Notes: generated from the letters alone by a model not told the origin. A stretch of DNA of 64,000 bases from Paralvinella palmiformis (GCA_025642065.1 JAODUP010000165.1:377501-441500), one strand, 5' to 3'; counted from the stretch's first letter, positions 28,501-37,282 are shown. Translations and numbers: made by a program.

Positions 28501-29822
28501 TAAACTTGTTTATGAGTCTGTGTTCATAAACCTGTTTTGTAATCTGAGGCTTGGGTTTTGATGAAAAATTGCATTGATGGAACTAGGGGCTGTAATCTAG
28601 TTTCTCATATGGTGGTGGATCAGTGAAGTGATGTTGTTGGAGAAGATGAACAGTTAAAAAGCTTTATATATTCACATGAAAGATGACTTTATGTGGTCAA
28701 AGCTGTTAATGGTATCCTTTCTAATATAATAGATGAAGACTGCTTAGAAATTGTGCAACAAAATAGCTTGTAATTTAGTAATAACCGTTTGATCCTTTGT
28801 TAACTAATACATGTATCTAGCAAATGAACTAATGTTCATTTCTTAATAATCATTAAACTTTTTGTTTAGTTTTAAGGAGAGTGCACAATATTTTACCCTT
28901 TCTACTAATGATGCTGCGAATGTAATAATAATATTTATAATAATAATAAATGTCAAAGCTAACTAAGGCCATTGTGTGGAGATTGAAGATAAAAAAAATT
29001 ACAATAAGAAAATATGTTTAGAGAGAACAAACTGATGAGATTATTTACTTCTAGCTACAACCTACATTAGTGACAGCCGGTTTTTATGCTAGTGTCCGGG
29101 TTCAACACCTCATAATACAAATTACTAATGATGGTGTTTCACTAATATGTTTTTTCCTTACCAGATTTTGATGTGGGCTTTTTTTCCGTAGGAGCATTTG
29201 TACCTCAGTGTGACAGTGATGGGTTCTATAAGCCAGTACAGTGTCACGGTAGTACAGGGTACTGCTGGTGTGTAGACAGGAATGGACTCACTATTGAGGG
29301 AACACACACCAGAGGGATGCCGGACTGTGGTACGTCAATCAGTTGATGGCTGTACCAGCTGTAATTGCGTGATGTGACTCAGCATGTTAATAAATCTAAG
29401 TTTATGTCTTATTAATTATTCTGTTGCAAATTCTATTTGATGAAATATTTTCAATAATAATAATAACTGTATTACTACAGTATGTAGTATGTAGGTAATT
29501 CTTCAAGCAGTACATTAATGCATCATTGGCCTTTTTTATTGGCTCTATGTTAAATCAGCCAACTAGTCATATACCAAATTTATTAGAGCTTTGTGATTTG
29601 ATACTTTTATGATAACTGTTATGGATAAAAATGTTAATGTTAATAAAGTAATATTGTCATTGATGTGGCTAAAATTCAATTATCAGTTCATCCGAACACT
29701 AACATTCATCCGTTTAATGTGAAAGTTTCCACGGATTTTAAGCTTTTTTCTGGTCTTGTTCTTCTTCAGAAGTTGGAAAAACCGACAAATCTGACAACAC
29801 AATCACGGAAGACTTGGAATAA
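2602..29822 (+). CDS. Testican-type SPARC-family proteoglycan gene (SPOCK / Carrier of Wingless type), 3' part
   Basis: This is a secreted matrix protein with the domain order follistatin-like EGF, EC domain with two EF-hands, thyroglobulin type-1. That order separates testicans from SMOC (thyroglobulin before EC) and from SPARC (no thyroglobulin). Ten exons are visible: 2602-2707, 19340-19387, 22402-22449, 23772-23822, 23947-24097, 24643-24774, 25231-25434, 27964-28035, 29192-29329 and 29770-29822. All have AG/GT borders, and the last nine chain in phase to give 298 residues and a stop. The first visible exon ends in phase 2 and the second starts in phase 0, so at least one exon is unidentified between them; a Kazal domain is expected there. 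The N-terminus is outside the window. Family members modulate proteases and extracellular signals such as Wnt; that role here is inference. Confidence 0.9.
3334..3480 (-). repeat. Dispersed repeat family E, minus copy
   Basis: Read on the minus strand it begins TTAATAAAGCGCCCTTACTA, runs through AGCAGGAGCCATTCAAAG, and ends near TTTAAATG. It matches the plus-strand copy at 8430-8570 closely over about 110 bases. A TTA trinucleotide tract lies at its edge. No coding content, class unknown. Confidence 0.7.
4500..5120. repeat. Degenerate tandem repeat region
   Basis: Variants of GGATATGATGTTTCTTGGCC followed by TTTGACACTGTGTT recur roughly every 60-100 bases from about 4525 to 5115. The copies are diverged and irregular, like an old minisatellite. 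Open frames across it are not supported as genes. Confidence 0.5.
5912..6110. repeat. Dispersed repeat family D, copy 1
   Basis: It contains CAATGGGGAGTGGGTCAAA, then TGGTGGTTTGAA, then ACATGTTTTATCC and CACTGAAGTAGTCT. The same blocks occur in the same order and spacing at 18270-18445. The copies differ at scattered positions. No terminal structure is clear. Confidence 0.75.
6178..6232. repeat. (TA)n(GA)n compound microsatellite
   Basis: A TA tract is followed directly by a GA tract. Confidence 0.9.
6383..6440. repeat. (TG)n(TATG)n compound microsatellite
   Basis: A TG run grades into TATG repeats. Confidence 0.9.
6868..6932. repeat. (ACTC)n tetranucleotide repeat
   Basis: About fourteen ACTC units with one early interruption. 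Confidence 0.9.
7083..7262 (+). mobile_element. SINE family B, plus copy
   Basis: A tRNA-like head, GCGTTCCGATGGCCCGCAGT, carries a degenerate A box. GTTCGAATCC about 60 bases later is a B-box match. The body contains GGCTTCCCCAAGGTGTCG and AAACAACTCAAC, which recur in the other B copies (33388-33550 minus, 13282-13460, 14866-15004). It is an RNA polymerase III-type retroposon, not a functional tRNA gene. Confidence 0.7.
8430..8570 (+). repeat. Dispersed repeat family E, plus copy
   Basis: It carries AATAAAGCG, AGCAGGAGCCATTCAAAG, ATATGTAATATAATAATACC and TGTAAAAACCCTA in the same order as the minus copy at 3334-3480. Confidence 0.7.
10028..10198 (-). mobile_element. SINE family A, minus copy
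   Basis: Read on the minus strand it starts GCGCCTCCGTGGTCTAGTGG (A box TGGTCTAGTGG). A B box GTTCGAATCTC follows about 50 bases later. The body has TTTCATCTTTGACTTCG, CATTACCTTTGAAGGTCGC and CATTTAGTCTACCATGTGC, and ends near GCCGTAA. At least five further copies occur in the window. Confidence 0.85.
10273..10314. repeat. (GA)n microsatellite
   Basis: A GA tract between SINE A and unremarkable sequence. Confidence 0.85.
10766..11480. repeat. 34-bp minisatellite, about 20 units
   Basis: The unit is GTAGGGTTTTGTATCTGTCT followed by GTTATTTCTCTACA. I count about twenty units. Variants cluster: CTACAG units at both ends, a run of CTGGATT units in the middle and CTGCAG units near the right, which suggests local homogenisation. 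Diverged related units with TTTAGTATCAC extend left to about 10565 and right to about 11565. It lies between two testican exons. Confidence 0.95.
12600..12662. repeat. (CT)n microsatellite
   Basis: A CT-rich tract with short interruptions. It creates Ser-Leu runs in an open frame that is not a gene. Confidence 0.9.
12672..12765 (+). mobile_element. SINE family B, partial plus copy
   Basis: GGGGATTCCGATGGTGCAGT, then GATTAGAGCG and GGTTCAAATC reproduce the tRNA-like head of family B. The 3' body is mostly missing. Confidence 0.6.
12985..13250 (-). mobile_element. SINE family F, diverged copy (5' head missing)
   Basis: The plus-strand text GAGTGGTTGA, CTCCTCCCCCACCACTCACA, AGCAGTACGGAAAGATGGAG and AATTAATTCCTG follows the same order as the copy at 47210-47572, whose tRNA head is on the minus strand. 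Here the sequence stops or decays before the tRNA-like head. Confidence 0.8.
13282..13460 (+). mobile_element. SINE family B, plus copy
   Basis: A head-like GATGGTGAAGCGGTGAGAAC is followed by GAGTTCGATTGCGGCTCAT (B box). TGGGAGTCGTTTCCTTGGTG and GAGGCTAAACAACG follow, as in the other B copies. Confidence 0.65.
13556..13670 (+). mobile_element. SINE family B, partial plus copy
   Basis: GAGAGTTCAAATCCGGTTCA is followed by TGTGTTTGTCGG and ATGTCTCAGACGTG, then CAAGCTAAGG. The head is lost. Confidence 0.55.
13963..14038. repeat. (GT)n microsatellite
   Basis: About 37 GT units. It produces Cys-Val and Thr-His frames on the two strands that are not genes. Confidence 0.95.
14163..14218. repeat. 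(TA)n(GA)n compound microsatellite
   Basis: A TA tract followed by a GA tract. Confidence 0.9.
14866..15004 (+). mobile_element. SINE family B, plus copy
   Basis: ACAGTGGTTAAATCATTGCG, CTACAAAC and GGGTTCGAATCTGACTCAT (B box) are followed by GGTGTTTCCC and CAGGCAAAACAA. Confidence 0.65.
15180..15560. repeat. Degenerate repeat of TGTCACA / ACCATxxT blocks
   Basis: Blocks such as AGTGTCACATATCATCTCAG, AGTGTCATTGACCATTTTGA and GTCACATACCACCACCAT recur about every 25 bases over 380 bases. Spacing is irregular. I read it as a decayed tandem array rather than coding sequence, although a long frame crosses it. Confidence 0.55.
16275..16455 (+). mobile_element. SINE family A, plus copy
   Basis: GGTGCCTCCGTGGCCGAACT and GGTAGCGTGGTTGGCCACAG form the tRNA-like head. 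A weakened B box GTTCACACC follows. The body TTTCATCTTTCACTTCGCTC, CCTTTGGAGGTGACTTGGC and CCATTTAGCCTACC ends with GTGGCCGTAAAACAAC. Confidence 0.85.
16530..16604 (-). repeat. tRNA-like sequence, probable SINE head
   Basis: The minus strand reads GATAGCTCATTGGTAGAGTG (A box), then GTTGGAGTACCAAATG and GCGGATTTGAATCC (near B box). The length suits a tRNA, but I cannot fold clean acceptor and T stems, so a SINE head or pseudo-tRNA is likelier than a functional gene. Confidence 0.4.
17119..17183. promoter_or_regulatory. Cluster of CRE-like TGACGT / GACGTC half sites
   Basis: About 65 bases contain GTGACGTGACGTGG, TCGACGTCAT, GTCGACGTGATG and TTGACGTC, so seven or so ACGT cores. TGACGT is the half site of CREB/ATF factors. 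It might be an intronic enhancer. The density could also come from a decayed short repeat, and nothing else supports function. Confidence 0.3.
17283..17399. repeat. (AC)n(CT)n(GT)n compound microsatellite
   Basis: An AC tract of about 75 bases, a short CT tract and a GT tract lie in a row. The AC and GT arms can pair. Confidence 0.95.
17626..17690. repeat. (AC)n(AG)n microsatellite
   Basis: An interrupted AC tract followed by AG. Confidence 0.9.
17825..17860. repeat. (TA)n microsatellite
   Basis: A pure TA tract. Confidence 0.9.
18270..18445. repeat. Dispersed repeat family D, copy 2
   Basis: It shares the same ordered blocks with 5912-6110: AATGGGGAGTGGGTCAAA, TGGTGGTTTGAA, ACATGTTTTATCC, CACTGAAGTAGTCT. 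A poly-C run lies just to the right (18477-18488). Confidence 0.75.
19340..19387 (+). CDS. Testican microexon 1 (Lys/His-rich)
   Basis: The acceptor is TATTTCCAG and the donor is GTAAGA. It encodes [16 protein letters not shown], 16 residues, phase 0 at both ends. The other two frames contain stops. The length equals that of the next exon and the KKHS core is shared with it. Confidence 0.85.
19483..19517. repeat. (GATA)n microsatellite
   Basis: About nine GATA units in the intron just after microexon 1. Confidence 0.9.
20003..20079. repeat. (CT)n(AC)n compound microsatellite
   Basis: A CT tract, a GCTGTC spacer, and an AC tract. Confidence 0.9.
20530..20665. repeat. Two-copy tandem duplication, about 70-75 bp
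   Basis: ATTGAACTGTCT, then TCTCAAA, ATTTTCAGA, then GTGTGTAAATGGTATTTCAG and CGGCTACA occur twice in a row with few differences. Confidence 0.8.
21477..21652 (+). mobile_element. SINE family A, plus copy (well preserved)
   Basis: GGTACCTGCGTGGTCTAGCG gives a clean A box and GTGTTCGAATCTCGGCGTGG a clean B box. The body is close to the family pattern, and the 3' end is GCCGTAAAACATCAATCA. Confidence 0.9.
21831..21935. repeat. TATG-type microsatellites
   Basis: Two short TATG tracts separated by about 50 bases. Confidence 0.8.
22402..22449 (+). CDS. Testican microexon 2 (Lys/His-rich)
   Basis: The acceptor is CATTGTTTCAG and the donor is GTAATT. It encodes [16 protein letters not shown], 16 residues, phase 0 at both ends. 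The other frames are closed. It is probably a tandem-duplication relative of microexon 1. Confidence 0.85.
23272..23463 (-). CDS. Possible first exon of a P2X7-like-domain, transposon-associated protein
   Basis: On the strand opposite to testican, inside the intron between microexons 2 and 3. It starts with ATG and encodes 64 residues: an acidic MSDSDESFD start, then [10 protein letters not shown], a Glu- and Pro-rich stretch and KLEWC. A GTAATT donor follows exactly at the final Cys codon. An acidic head, a PYxFEP motif and a WC end resemble the N-termini of repeated invertebrate proteins with a P2X7-like cysteine-rich domain; that resemblance is my impression. The frame continues to 23041 without a clear domain. 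It may be a fragment of a mobile gene family or chance. Confidence 0.4.
23772..23822 (+). CDS. Testican microexon 3 (Lys/Arg/His-rich)
   Basis: The acceptor is AATTCCAG and the donor is GTATGT. It encodes [17 protein letters not shown], 17 residues, phase 0 at both ends. It extends the basic segment begun by the two 16-residue exons. Confidence 0.85.
23947..24097 (+). CDS. Testican exon: basic linker before the EC domain
   Basis: The acceptor is TTGCTTTCAG and the donor is GTAAGT, phase 0 to 1. It encodes 50 residues beginning [20 protein letters not shown], then a polar stretch ending in THNQMK. With the three microexons it makes about 80 residues rich in Lys, Arg and His, far longer than the linker I know of in vertebrate testicans. 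A role in binding glycosaminoglycans or mineral is speculation. Confidence 0.85.
24379..24521. mobile_element. Small palindromic MITE, copy 1
   Basis: It opens with TTACAGTTAATCTGTATTAT, followed by CAGGTAATATGTATATTACC, and closes with the inverse TTATACAGATTAAC. Internal CAGGTAAT/ATTACCTG pairs give further hairpins. The same element is at 37355-37498. The last bases here are mutated. Confidence 0.85.
24643..24774 (+). CDS. Testican exon: start of the EC domain
   Basis: The acceptor is GTATTTTCCAG and the donor is GTTACT, phase 1 to 1. It encodes [20 protein letters not shown] and about 23 more residues. The Cys followed by a helix with R-L-x-D-W-F is the hallmark opening of the EC domain in SPARC-family proteins. 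Confidence 0.93.
24968..25090. repeat. 25-bp minisatellite, five units
   Basis: The unit TTCATAATTAAGTATTGTGC plus TGTTG is repeated five times with small variants, in the intron between the two EC exons. Confidence 0.9.
25231..25434 (+). CDS. Testican exon: EC domain with two EF-hands
   Basis: The acceptor is TTCTTTGACAG and the donor is GTAAGT, phase 1 to 1. EF-hand 1 is [14 protein letters not shown], with D, D, N, S and E at loop positions 1, 3, 5, 9 and 12. EF-hand 2 is [14 protein letters not shown], with D, D, D-G, S and E at the same positions. Cysteines flank the second hand as in SPARC (CVKPF, then SCDHD), and the exon ends with EWCCCF, the family's disulfide region. Both loops look competent to bind calcium. 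Confidence 0.95.
25517..25549. repeat. (AC)n microsatellite
   Basis: A short AC tract in an intron. Confidence 0.85.
26187..26530 (+). mobile_element. SINE family C, plus copy (full length)
   Basis: The tRNA-like head is GCCGTTAGTTAGAGCATAGG, with CGCGGGTTCGAGACTCC as B box. A long body follows with GAGTACCTGACAAGACG, CCTTGGGAGTTGAGAT and GCCTTAGAGCAGC. The tail is GGGCGCTATATAAATAT followed by an ATT tract. The minus copy at 34617-34945 has the same order. The CGCTATATAAAT tail is of a kind often shared between SINEs and partner LINEs. Confidence 0.85.
27165..27480. mobile_element. Fold-back element
   Basis: Left arm 27165-27260 pairs with right segments 27405-27480 and 27300-27335. For example, TCTTCAAGCCTAGAAATC on the left has its inverse GATTTCTAGGCTTGAAGA on the right, and CCTTATCACAGTGATATTTT pairs with AAAATATCACCGTAATAAGG. 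About 70 unpaired bases interrupt the right arm. It lies in the intron before exon 27964. Confidence 0.75.
27964..28035 (+). CDS. Testican exon: link from EC to thyroglobulin domain
   Basis: The acceptor is TTTACCCATCTAG and the donor is GTTAGT, phase 1 to 1. It encodes [20 protein letters not shown] plus VLP. The P-P-C-x-x-E pattern right after the EF-hand exon fits the join between EC and thyroglobulin in testicans. Confidence 0.88.
28433..28536. repeat. 26-bp minisatellite, four units
   Basis: The unit TGAGTCTGTGTTCATAAACT plus TGTTTA occurs four times. Confidence 0.9.
29192..29329 (+). CDS. Testican exon: thyroglobulin type-1 domain
   Basis: The acceptor is TTTTTTTCCGTAG and the donor is GTACGT, phase 1 to 1. 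It encodes [20 protein letters not shown], then [11 protein letters not shown], then GMPDC. The PxCDxDGxYxxxQCHxSTGxCWCV pattern is diagnostic of the domain, which in relatives can inhibit cysteine proteases. Confidence 0.96.
29770..29822 (+). CDS. Testican terminal exon, short acidic tail and stop
   Basis: The acceptor is TTCTTCTTCAG. The split GAA codon and [16 protein letters not shown] are followed by TAA. Only 17 residues follow the last thyroglobulin cysteine. They include five acidic residues in the final twelve positions but no Ser-Gly dipeptide, so the usual C-terminal glycosaminoglycan attachment site is absent unless another 3' exon is used. Confidence 0.8.
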
Positions 29823-32214
29823 AGCTAGCTGCTGTCATCAATATTGCTTAGAGCAGTAAAAAAAACTGATTGTGTTGGAACAGAGGACATTTGTATCAGA
29901 AACTGATTATTTCTTGACAATCAGTCGTTATCAGAACATTATCAGTATATGTATATATTGTGCTACCACGAACCTGCTGTTTGATTAGATGACAAGAGAT
30001 TCATCTTACAGAAGCCAAGATAAGATAATATGGTCATGCTCATCTATTCCATTTATCACAATCTACAGCTCGTCAAAAATGAGTGATCACCATTAAATTG
30101 TTACAGCCATGTGACTGCCATATTTACGTATAATATTTGGCAATGAGGAAAGACTTCCAAAGAAATTGTTTCATCGTCATGATAATAATGAATGAGAAGT
30201 GTCTTGGAAGTGATATTATACACAATTATTTCACCTCTCATTTAAACGAGATTTTCAGTTCTTCGGGTTTTTGATAATAATTGATCAATATAGCTAACAG
30301 TGTCTCCACCAATGTTAAAAAGGTAACATTTTCATCAACTTTCAAGAACCGGCCACATCTCCAAACAGATCTGTATGTATATATATTTATATATATAATT
30401 GTGGGTTTTCTTAGATAAAGCTACATGACTGGAGAATGATTGATCAGTTAGTTATATACGTATACTGGGTGAAAGTTCACTCTAGCTCAGTGTTGTTATA
30501 TCGATGGTTAGGAGTGGTGTTATATATAATAGCTTCATTACAGTTGATATTTGTTGGTGCTGATGACCTTCAGCGAGTTCGTACGCATTAGTTCTTGTCT
30601 AGTGTCTGCGTATGTTGTGTGTTGTTATTACTATCAATGTAATGCCGTAGTTCCATCTGAATCACACTCGGCATGATGTTAATCTTAGGACTTCCTCGAG
30701 ATAACTTAGTACATAGGACTTGGAGATTTTTTGAACAATATTATGCCTATTTAATGGAATCAGAAATTTGCTGACTAGGAGTGCAGGTTGTGTTTCTCTA
30801 CTTGTGTATATATATATATATATATATATAATGTTTGCCTTCGTAGGCCAAGCATTTAATGTTTTTACTCATTTTTCAGGAGGCTAGAAATAATTTTGAA
30901 TTTGTTTCCACCAAATTACGATTTGTTTTTGCTAATCAATAACAATTATAACGATACTACAGCTGGCTTCAGCAATTTTAAAGCATTCCATTAAATAATG
31001 CTTGGCTATAATTAACTCGTAATTGTTTGTATTTCGGTCTCTCACTTGGTTTCAGGACATTTCTTATACCTTTTATAAGTGTATTGATGTGGTGCTGTTA
31101 GTGAGATTGTTTTCGCAAGGTGTGTTTGTTACATCGCTGTATAATATGAATATACTCTATTGGTGTTCCGTATTGATCAGTTTGTTAAGGAATGTTTTCT
31201 GTTACGAGCATCATCACTGGTCTTATTTTTGAGCCTTAAAGCTTTTAAGACACATCTCTCAACAACCCGCTCCTTGTCTTTAGTTGTCCATTGCTGATTA
31301 AGAAATGCGAGCTACAGACTTGGTGATACAAGATCTTACTTGTGTAACTGACAAAAACTTTATTTCTATTCGACTTGCATCTTTGAAATACTTATTTGTC
31401 GTGATGGTTTTCCAACAACAAATGAATAGATTCAGCTGTGCGACTAACATGTGTCTCCTCATTATTGTCTTTTCTTGGATATAACATCTTCTGGCATCAT
31501 TTTTAATTTAATGCCAAACAGAATGACTTTTTGATGCTGTCCAGCAACTGTTTTAATGAACCAACCAGAGTAGCATTCTATTAAAAGGTGAGGAAGTGTA
31601 CGTCTAACTTCATTTTTTGTATCATTGCTTGCTTATGGACTTACTGTAATAATTAGCTTTAAATAGGAACTACTAATTATAAATCTTTATTGTCATAATA
31701 CACATTATATGTAGATATTATGCAGACATTTGTGGTCTATCCTCCTATATCTTGCTAGTTCTGTGTGACTGTTGGTGTTTTAAACTGTATCCTCTAAATA
31801 TAAGAGGATTGATTGTACGATCTCCATAATAAAACAGATTGACAGGTGTCCATCACTTTCATGTTTCCATACGGTATCGTGCCAAAATTTTCACATCCTT
31901 CATCGAGTCATTTCATCGGAATTCCCCCAACCGACCAGTCTCCTCAGCTGACCATTGCTCCTTTACATCCCCACTCAATCTTTCTCTTAAGTAGAAAAAT
32001 TTTGGTTGTACATCTCCGTTTTTTCTCCTCTTGAGCACAAGACCTTTAAATCCAACAGATTGTCTTAATAAAATAATTCTACTATACTGTTGTCTGGGAT
32101 ATGAAAGAGAAAGCTGAAATAAATTAGCTGTTAATCGGTTTTGTCACATAGTTAATTGTTTTCCCTGGCTAGAGGCTGTCCATGCTTCTTCATATGCAAT
32201 TCATTGAGAACACA
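29823..32214. other. Testican 3' UTR and convergent intergenic region
   Basis: An AATAAA overlaps the testican stop (29818-29823), probably by chance, and I cannot place the true end of the transcript. Short TA tracts occur near 30811-30830. No further exon is recognised. The open frames at 31023-31232 and 31846-32034 have no domain or splice support. Confidence 0.6.
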
Positions 32215-32239
32215 CATATAACCAATAGCCACAAATGTT

Positions 32240-32245
32240 TTTATT
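32240..32245 (-). terminator. Candidate polyadenylation signal of the annexin gene
   Basis: AATAAA on the minus strand, about 920 bases after the annexin stop codon. It would define a 3' UTR from about 32215 to 33161. Other AT-rich hexamers nearby could serve instead. Confidence 0.4.
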
Positions 32246-33161
32246 AACAAATAAATACAACTCTGAAAAACAGTCACAAATAACAGCTCAACTGAAGATC
32301 ACAAAAACTTGTTAGAAAAATATATCATTTCATAAACCGAGACAAAAACATAATATGGGATGCCATTTACTTCTTGCCAACAACCTAAACCACCGAAACA
32401 AGAAGCTCTTGAATATACAGCAACAAACTGACTTATATATGTATATTTAAAAAATAACATCATAAACATGAAAATTATACTAATACTTGATATTCCACCT
32501 TAACAGATTACATGTAACTCCATGAACATGGATTCTAGTTATATATTGAACAGAACAAAGTCATAACACTAACTGCTGTAGGGGCAGATGTTCACAACAC
32601 CGAACTCCTCTCTGAGTAAACGCACAGCAGATTATCACGCAGTTAGTGCTGTGTTCTTGATGTAGTCGAGCGTTTTAATCAAACCCGGTATAAAAATACA
32701 AGTCGGCATGCTCAGAGATCTGTTCTTTAGTGATCACTGAAAAACATATACCTGAGACTTTCCAGATGTGGCTAGATTACATTATAGTTCAATGATGTAT
32801 GTTCTGACACAGTTCTTCCGACCAATCTGCGCTTCTATGATCATCTAGTAAAGGTATTTTGCCTAATATAGCAGCTATCTTCAAGGCATGTGTATATATA
32901 TACATATATATATATACAACTCTAGTACTTACATACTTCACACAGCAATAGAAAATTCAATCCAAACATCTAAAATTACAAAGATTTTTAAATACACAAT
33001 TTAAATTCAAACAAACCTAAATTGACTTAAACACACCTGTAATTTTGCCATTTTAAATAGTACCATCTCCCTGTTTATAAATGTCAAACATGACAATTAT
33101 CTGCAAGCATACAACTCGAATGCCGTCGCAGCAGAATGTGGACACAATTTCCATCTGCTGT

Positions 33162-33281
33162 CTATCTAATGATCTTTAACAGCAGCTTTCCGAAGTCGCC
33201 ACTTGTTTCACTCTTAACAGTTTTGGCTAGAGGTTGTCCATATTTCTTTTCATAAATCATCTTTATGTTACCAAGGTCAAT
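33162..33281 (-). CDS. Annexin exon 9, repeat 4 and stop
   Basis: It encodes [20 protein letters not shown] and [13 protein letters not shown], then TAG. Phase 0. Confidence 0.96.
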   Translation of the reverse strand: MDLGNIKMIYEKKYGQPLAKTVKSETSGDFGKLLLKIIR

Positions 33282-36200
33282 CTGTAGGCAGAAATGGTTA
33301 GATGATGTAGGTAAGTGCACATGCAAGTATGTGCGAACATGGGAACTTACTTATAGGTATTTATTTGAACGTGATTCATGATAATACACAAGTTGAGTTG
33401 TTTAGTCATAGTACTGGTCACACCTGGGACATAGGGCCAAGAGGTGACTATCTAAGGACACATTCCACAAACACAGGTGCGAGCTGGATTCAAATCCATA
33501 ACCCGGAGGTTTGCAGCACACTGTTCTAATCACCAAGCCATCGGATTGCCACACACACAAATAAGCAGAAACTAAATTATTACGTTTTGGGCTAGATTAA
33601 GCAATGATGAGGAAGCTGCGGACCCATCTTCAGTAAACATATTGATAACAAACGTTACATCTCGCTCAAGATTAAATTAGCACAAGGTATCTAAGGGGAT
33701 AAAGATGCTATATTAAAATTACCAATAAAACATTATTCCTTTACATAACATTCTATCTTCAGTTCTCTATTTGATTCTAAGACATGGTAACTTCGACATT
33801 CTTACATAAACACAATGTCCCTTTTGTTCTTACCCTCCCCTGCTGCGCGTGTGTGTGTGTGTGTCAGTGTGTGTGTCCCCTACACAGAGCAGTTCTAGAT
33901 GCATCTCTTAGAAGCAAATTATAAATCACAAACCTCCGATCTGCTGACCACAACTCGCATCAGTGAACCCTCATCAGTACCAGCTCCCTTCATGGCCTTC
34001 TGCAGTTTATCAGCGAAGTACTCCTGGAGATTCATAGCACACTGAGCTGGTGGAAAATTGATAGTATTATGGTGGAGTTTTATCGAGCTTTCATATATTT
34101 TTATCGGATCATACCATAAATACAACAGGACATGCTTGGACCCGGAATGTTGTTCATTCAGGAATAATACTGATGCCATAAGTATGTACAGCCGCTGGCC
34201 ATCAGAGCACGTTGTACATTTCCACTCTTACACAACCATTCATCTCTGCAGGATTGTGTGCACACTTGCATATATTCATCACGTTCTGAGCACTTAAAGA
34301 CTGCCTCATCTGCTTCAATTGACAGGACTATCCAAACAATAGGTTATATCAGTGAATGTTGTCCTTACTGGAATTTAGCATCCCACTTCGGCTTTTAAAC
34401 GAGTGATACAGCATCATCATTTGACATAGCTGAACAATGGGTAGGTATGAAAACATAATTTATTGTCACTTCCTTTTTGTCAATTCTTAAGACACGTCAG
34501 CTATCCACCAAAAAAAAAACTGGCTTCTCAATGTTGTGAGCCAAGATGTTACCTTTTGTTACCTTAAATGGGAACCGGAGTGTCACACCTGATATGTGAT
34601 TACCACAAATACCCTATAATAATAATAATGATATGTGACATTTATATAGTGCCCTATTCAGCTAGATAGCTGCTCTAAGGTGCTTTACAATATTTTTATC
34701 CCCGAGTCAGACCTGTTTCCAACCAACACACATCTCAACTCCCAAGGAAACATACAATGCATGTTGCCATTATAGGCACAAAACATTACTCAAACACATA
34801 GCCATTGCATCCTGTCAGGTGCTCCTTTTTATGGATGAGTGAACCATTCGCCACATGACGGCATTGCAACTTACAGAGCCTCGAACCTGCAACCGTTCAG
34901 CTGTGAGTTCTATGCTCTAAGTAACTGCGCTATCACGGCTTGACCAAATACTTGACTTCTTGCCTTGTATTGTACATCAAAGATGCTACAGGTTTAGAAT
35001 TCAGCCATTATGCTCTCCAACATGTTGTGGAAGACAACTAAATGGTGAGGCAATCTTAGACGAACTCCACATTTTGCAGCGTCTTTAAACGTTGTTCACC
35101 CGAGACACCACAATGTCAGTAACATCTTCCACAAACATTCATAATCTTAAGTTTTATTTGTGAGATTAGGCAGTTTTCTACCAGTTTAGAAAACTAAGTA
35201 GTTCCAACAATCTGTGCTGTTTATAGATATATAGATTTTGAAGCACACATTTCATATTTTCACCACAGGCTTCCTTAGTTAGTGTAGAAGTAGCCAGTTG
35301 CATCTGATGACATCTGGCACCTTTTACAGAATTCTTGACACATTAACAGTAGCCACATCTTGATCGTTTAACACTGAAGGTGGCACATCTGGTGATAAAT
35401 AACATTGCAGCGTATTTGATGTGAATCTTCGTTTGGCATCCAGGCTGTTTTCATATCAGTGTAAGTCCACATTCTTGTGAAATAAATGAGTTAATCATTT
35501 AATGGTGGCAACCATGACAACATCTGCTGATTGAGAGGATAACAGATGATGATTGATGTTTTACGGCCATTTTTGTGCACATGGTAGGCTAAATGGACTA
35601 AGCGACCTCCAAAGGTAATGAAGCGAAGTCAAAGTTGAAACACCCTTCAGATAAGCCCACGCCAAGATTCGAACTCAGGTGCCAGTCATATGTGGTCTAA
35701 TGCACTACCAACAAGACCATGGAGAGGATAACAGATCAATACTATCAATTACAGGGTTTTTTTTCAAACTTGAAATTAGATCTATACTAATAACAGATGA
35801 TGGTGAAATGCCAGAACCCCTTTTTTGCTCACATCATCATCAAAATTGCTGTCCCAGTTGCAATATAAATATTTCACACTACATCAAAATAGCGTTAATT
35901 ATTGGTTCATACTATTTTTGGTTAGAAACATTATTAACTGTATTAACTGTATAACAAAATATATTATAATCCTAATCAAAGTTTTCAATCATTGACCTGA
36001 AGGATTTACTCACCAACAGCTTTCATGCCAGACTCAATGTCACCAGAAAATTCAGCTTCTATGGCCTTTAAGATGGTATGACCAGTCAGCTGAAAATGAC
36101 AAAATTGGAAGTTATCTCCAAACAGAACAGTTCGCAATAAACAGTTTAAACTAGATCGGTGTCATTTTAAATATTTCATGGATGTAAAATAAAAATTCTA

Positions 36201-37234
36201 TCCAAACTGGAAATGTTTAGTTCTGAGCACAGTATCCCCAGAAAAGGGGTATTCTTCCACAGTATTTTATTAGTTTATTTCGACGTTTGAGCATCCAACA
36301 GTTACACACTATCACAAACAGAAAATGCCATTTACTATTGGATGTTATGATACAAGATGTGTTTCAGTCAAGTATCAACCACAGAGATCAACATTTCAGA
36401 GTTACAGTTCACCAACAGAAATATAAAACAATGTTTACTCTGTTGGTTACTAAATTTATCTGAATTCTCAATTGACCAAGACTTAGAGGTATGATTACAT
36501 AATATCATAATTACAGATTCGCAATAATACTGTAGTTAATTGTTTCCTGAAATATATATATATACTGACATATAACTAGCAATAGTAGCATATGACTGTA
36601 ACTCATTCCTCCTCCAATTGGGATGAAATGATGAATAACCTAATGGGGGGGGGGGGAGAGATAACTTACGGGAAGATAGACTATACGTTATATTTTCTTC
36701 AATGGAGGACACGATGATGATAATGATCACGATTGGCGTTTTAATGCCACTTTTGTGCACCTGGTAGGCTAAATGGGCTGAGCAACCTCCAAAGGTAACG
36801 AGGTGAAGTCGAAGATGAAACACCCTTCAGACATGCCCATGCCAAGATCTGAACTCGGGTGGTAGCAATCTATGATCGACGGTGCAATTCAGGACACAAA
36901 AGCTACTTTACAAACCTCGGCAGTTCAGTAGACTGTTAATACAAAGCACACTTTAATGAGGTAAACTGCAGCATCATTATTTACACAATATTGCAATGAC
37001 AACTATAAAGATAGATGTGTAAATTTGTTAGCTCTAATCCAATTGTCTTTGTAATCTGACTTAGCAAATATAACCAGATTATCCTAGTTTAACTCTATAT
37101 ACTTTCTGTAAGGAATTAAAATTGTGTACATATATAAACTTGTATATTGTCAAAAGCAGAAACATTATTTTGTATGTTTTGGGTTTATCCAAGCTAATAT
37201 TCTTAAATAAATGCATAAACACCTACAAAGGTCA

Positions 37235-37282
<48 letters not shown>

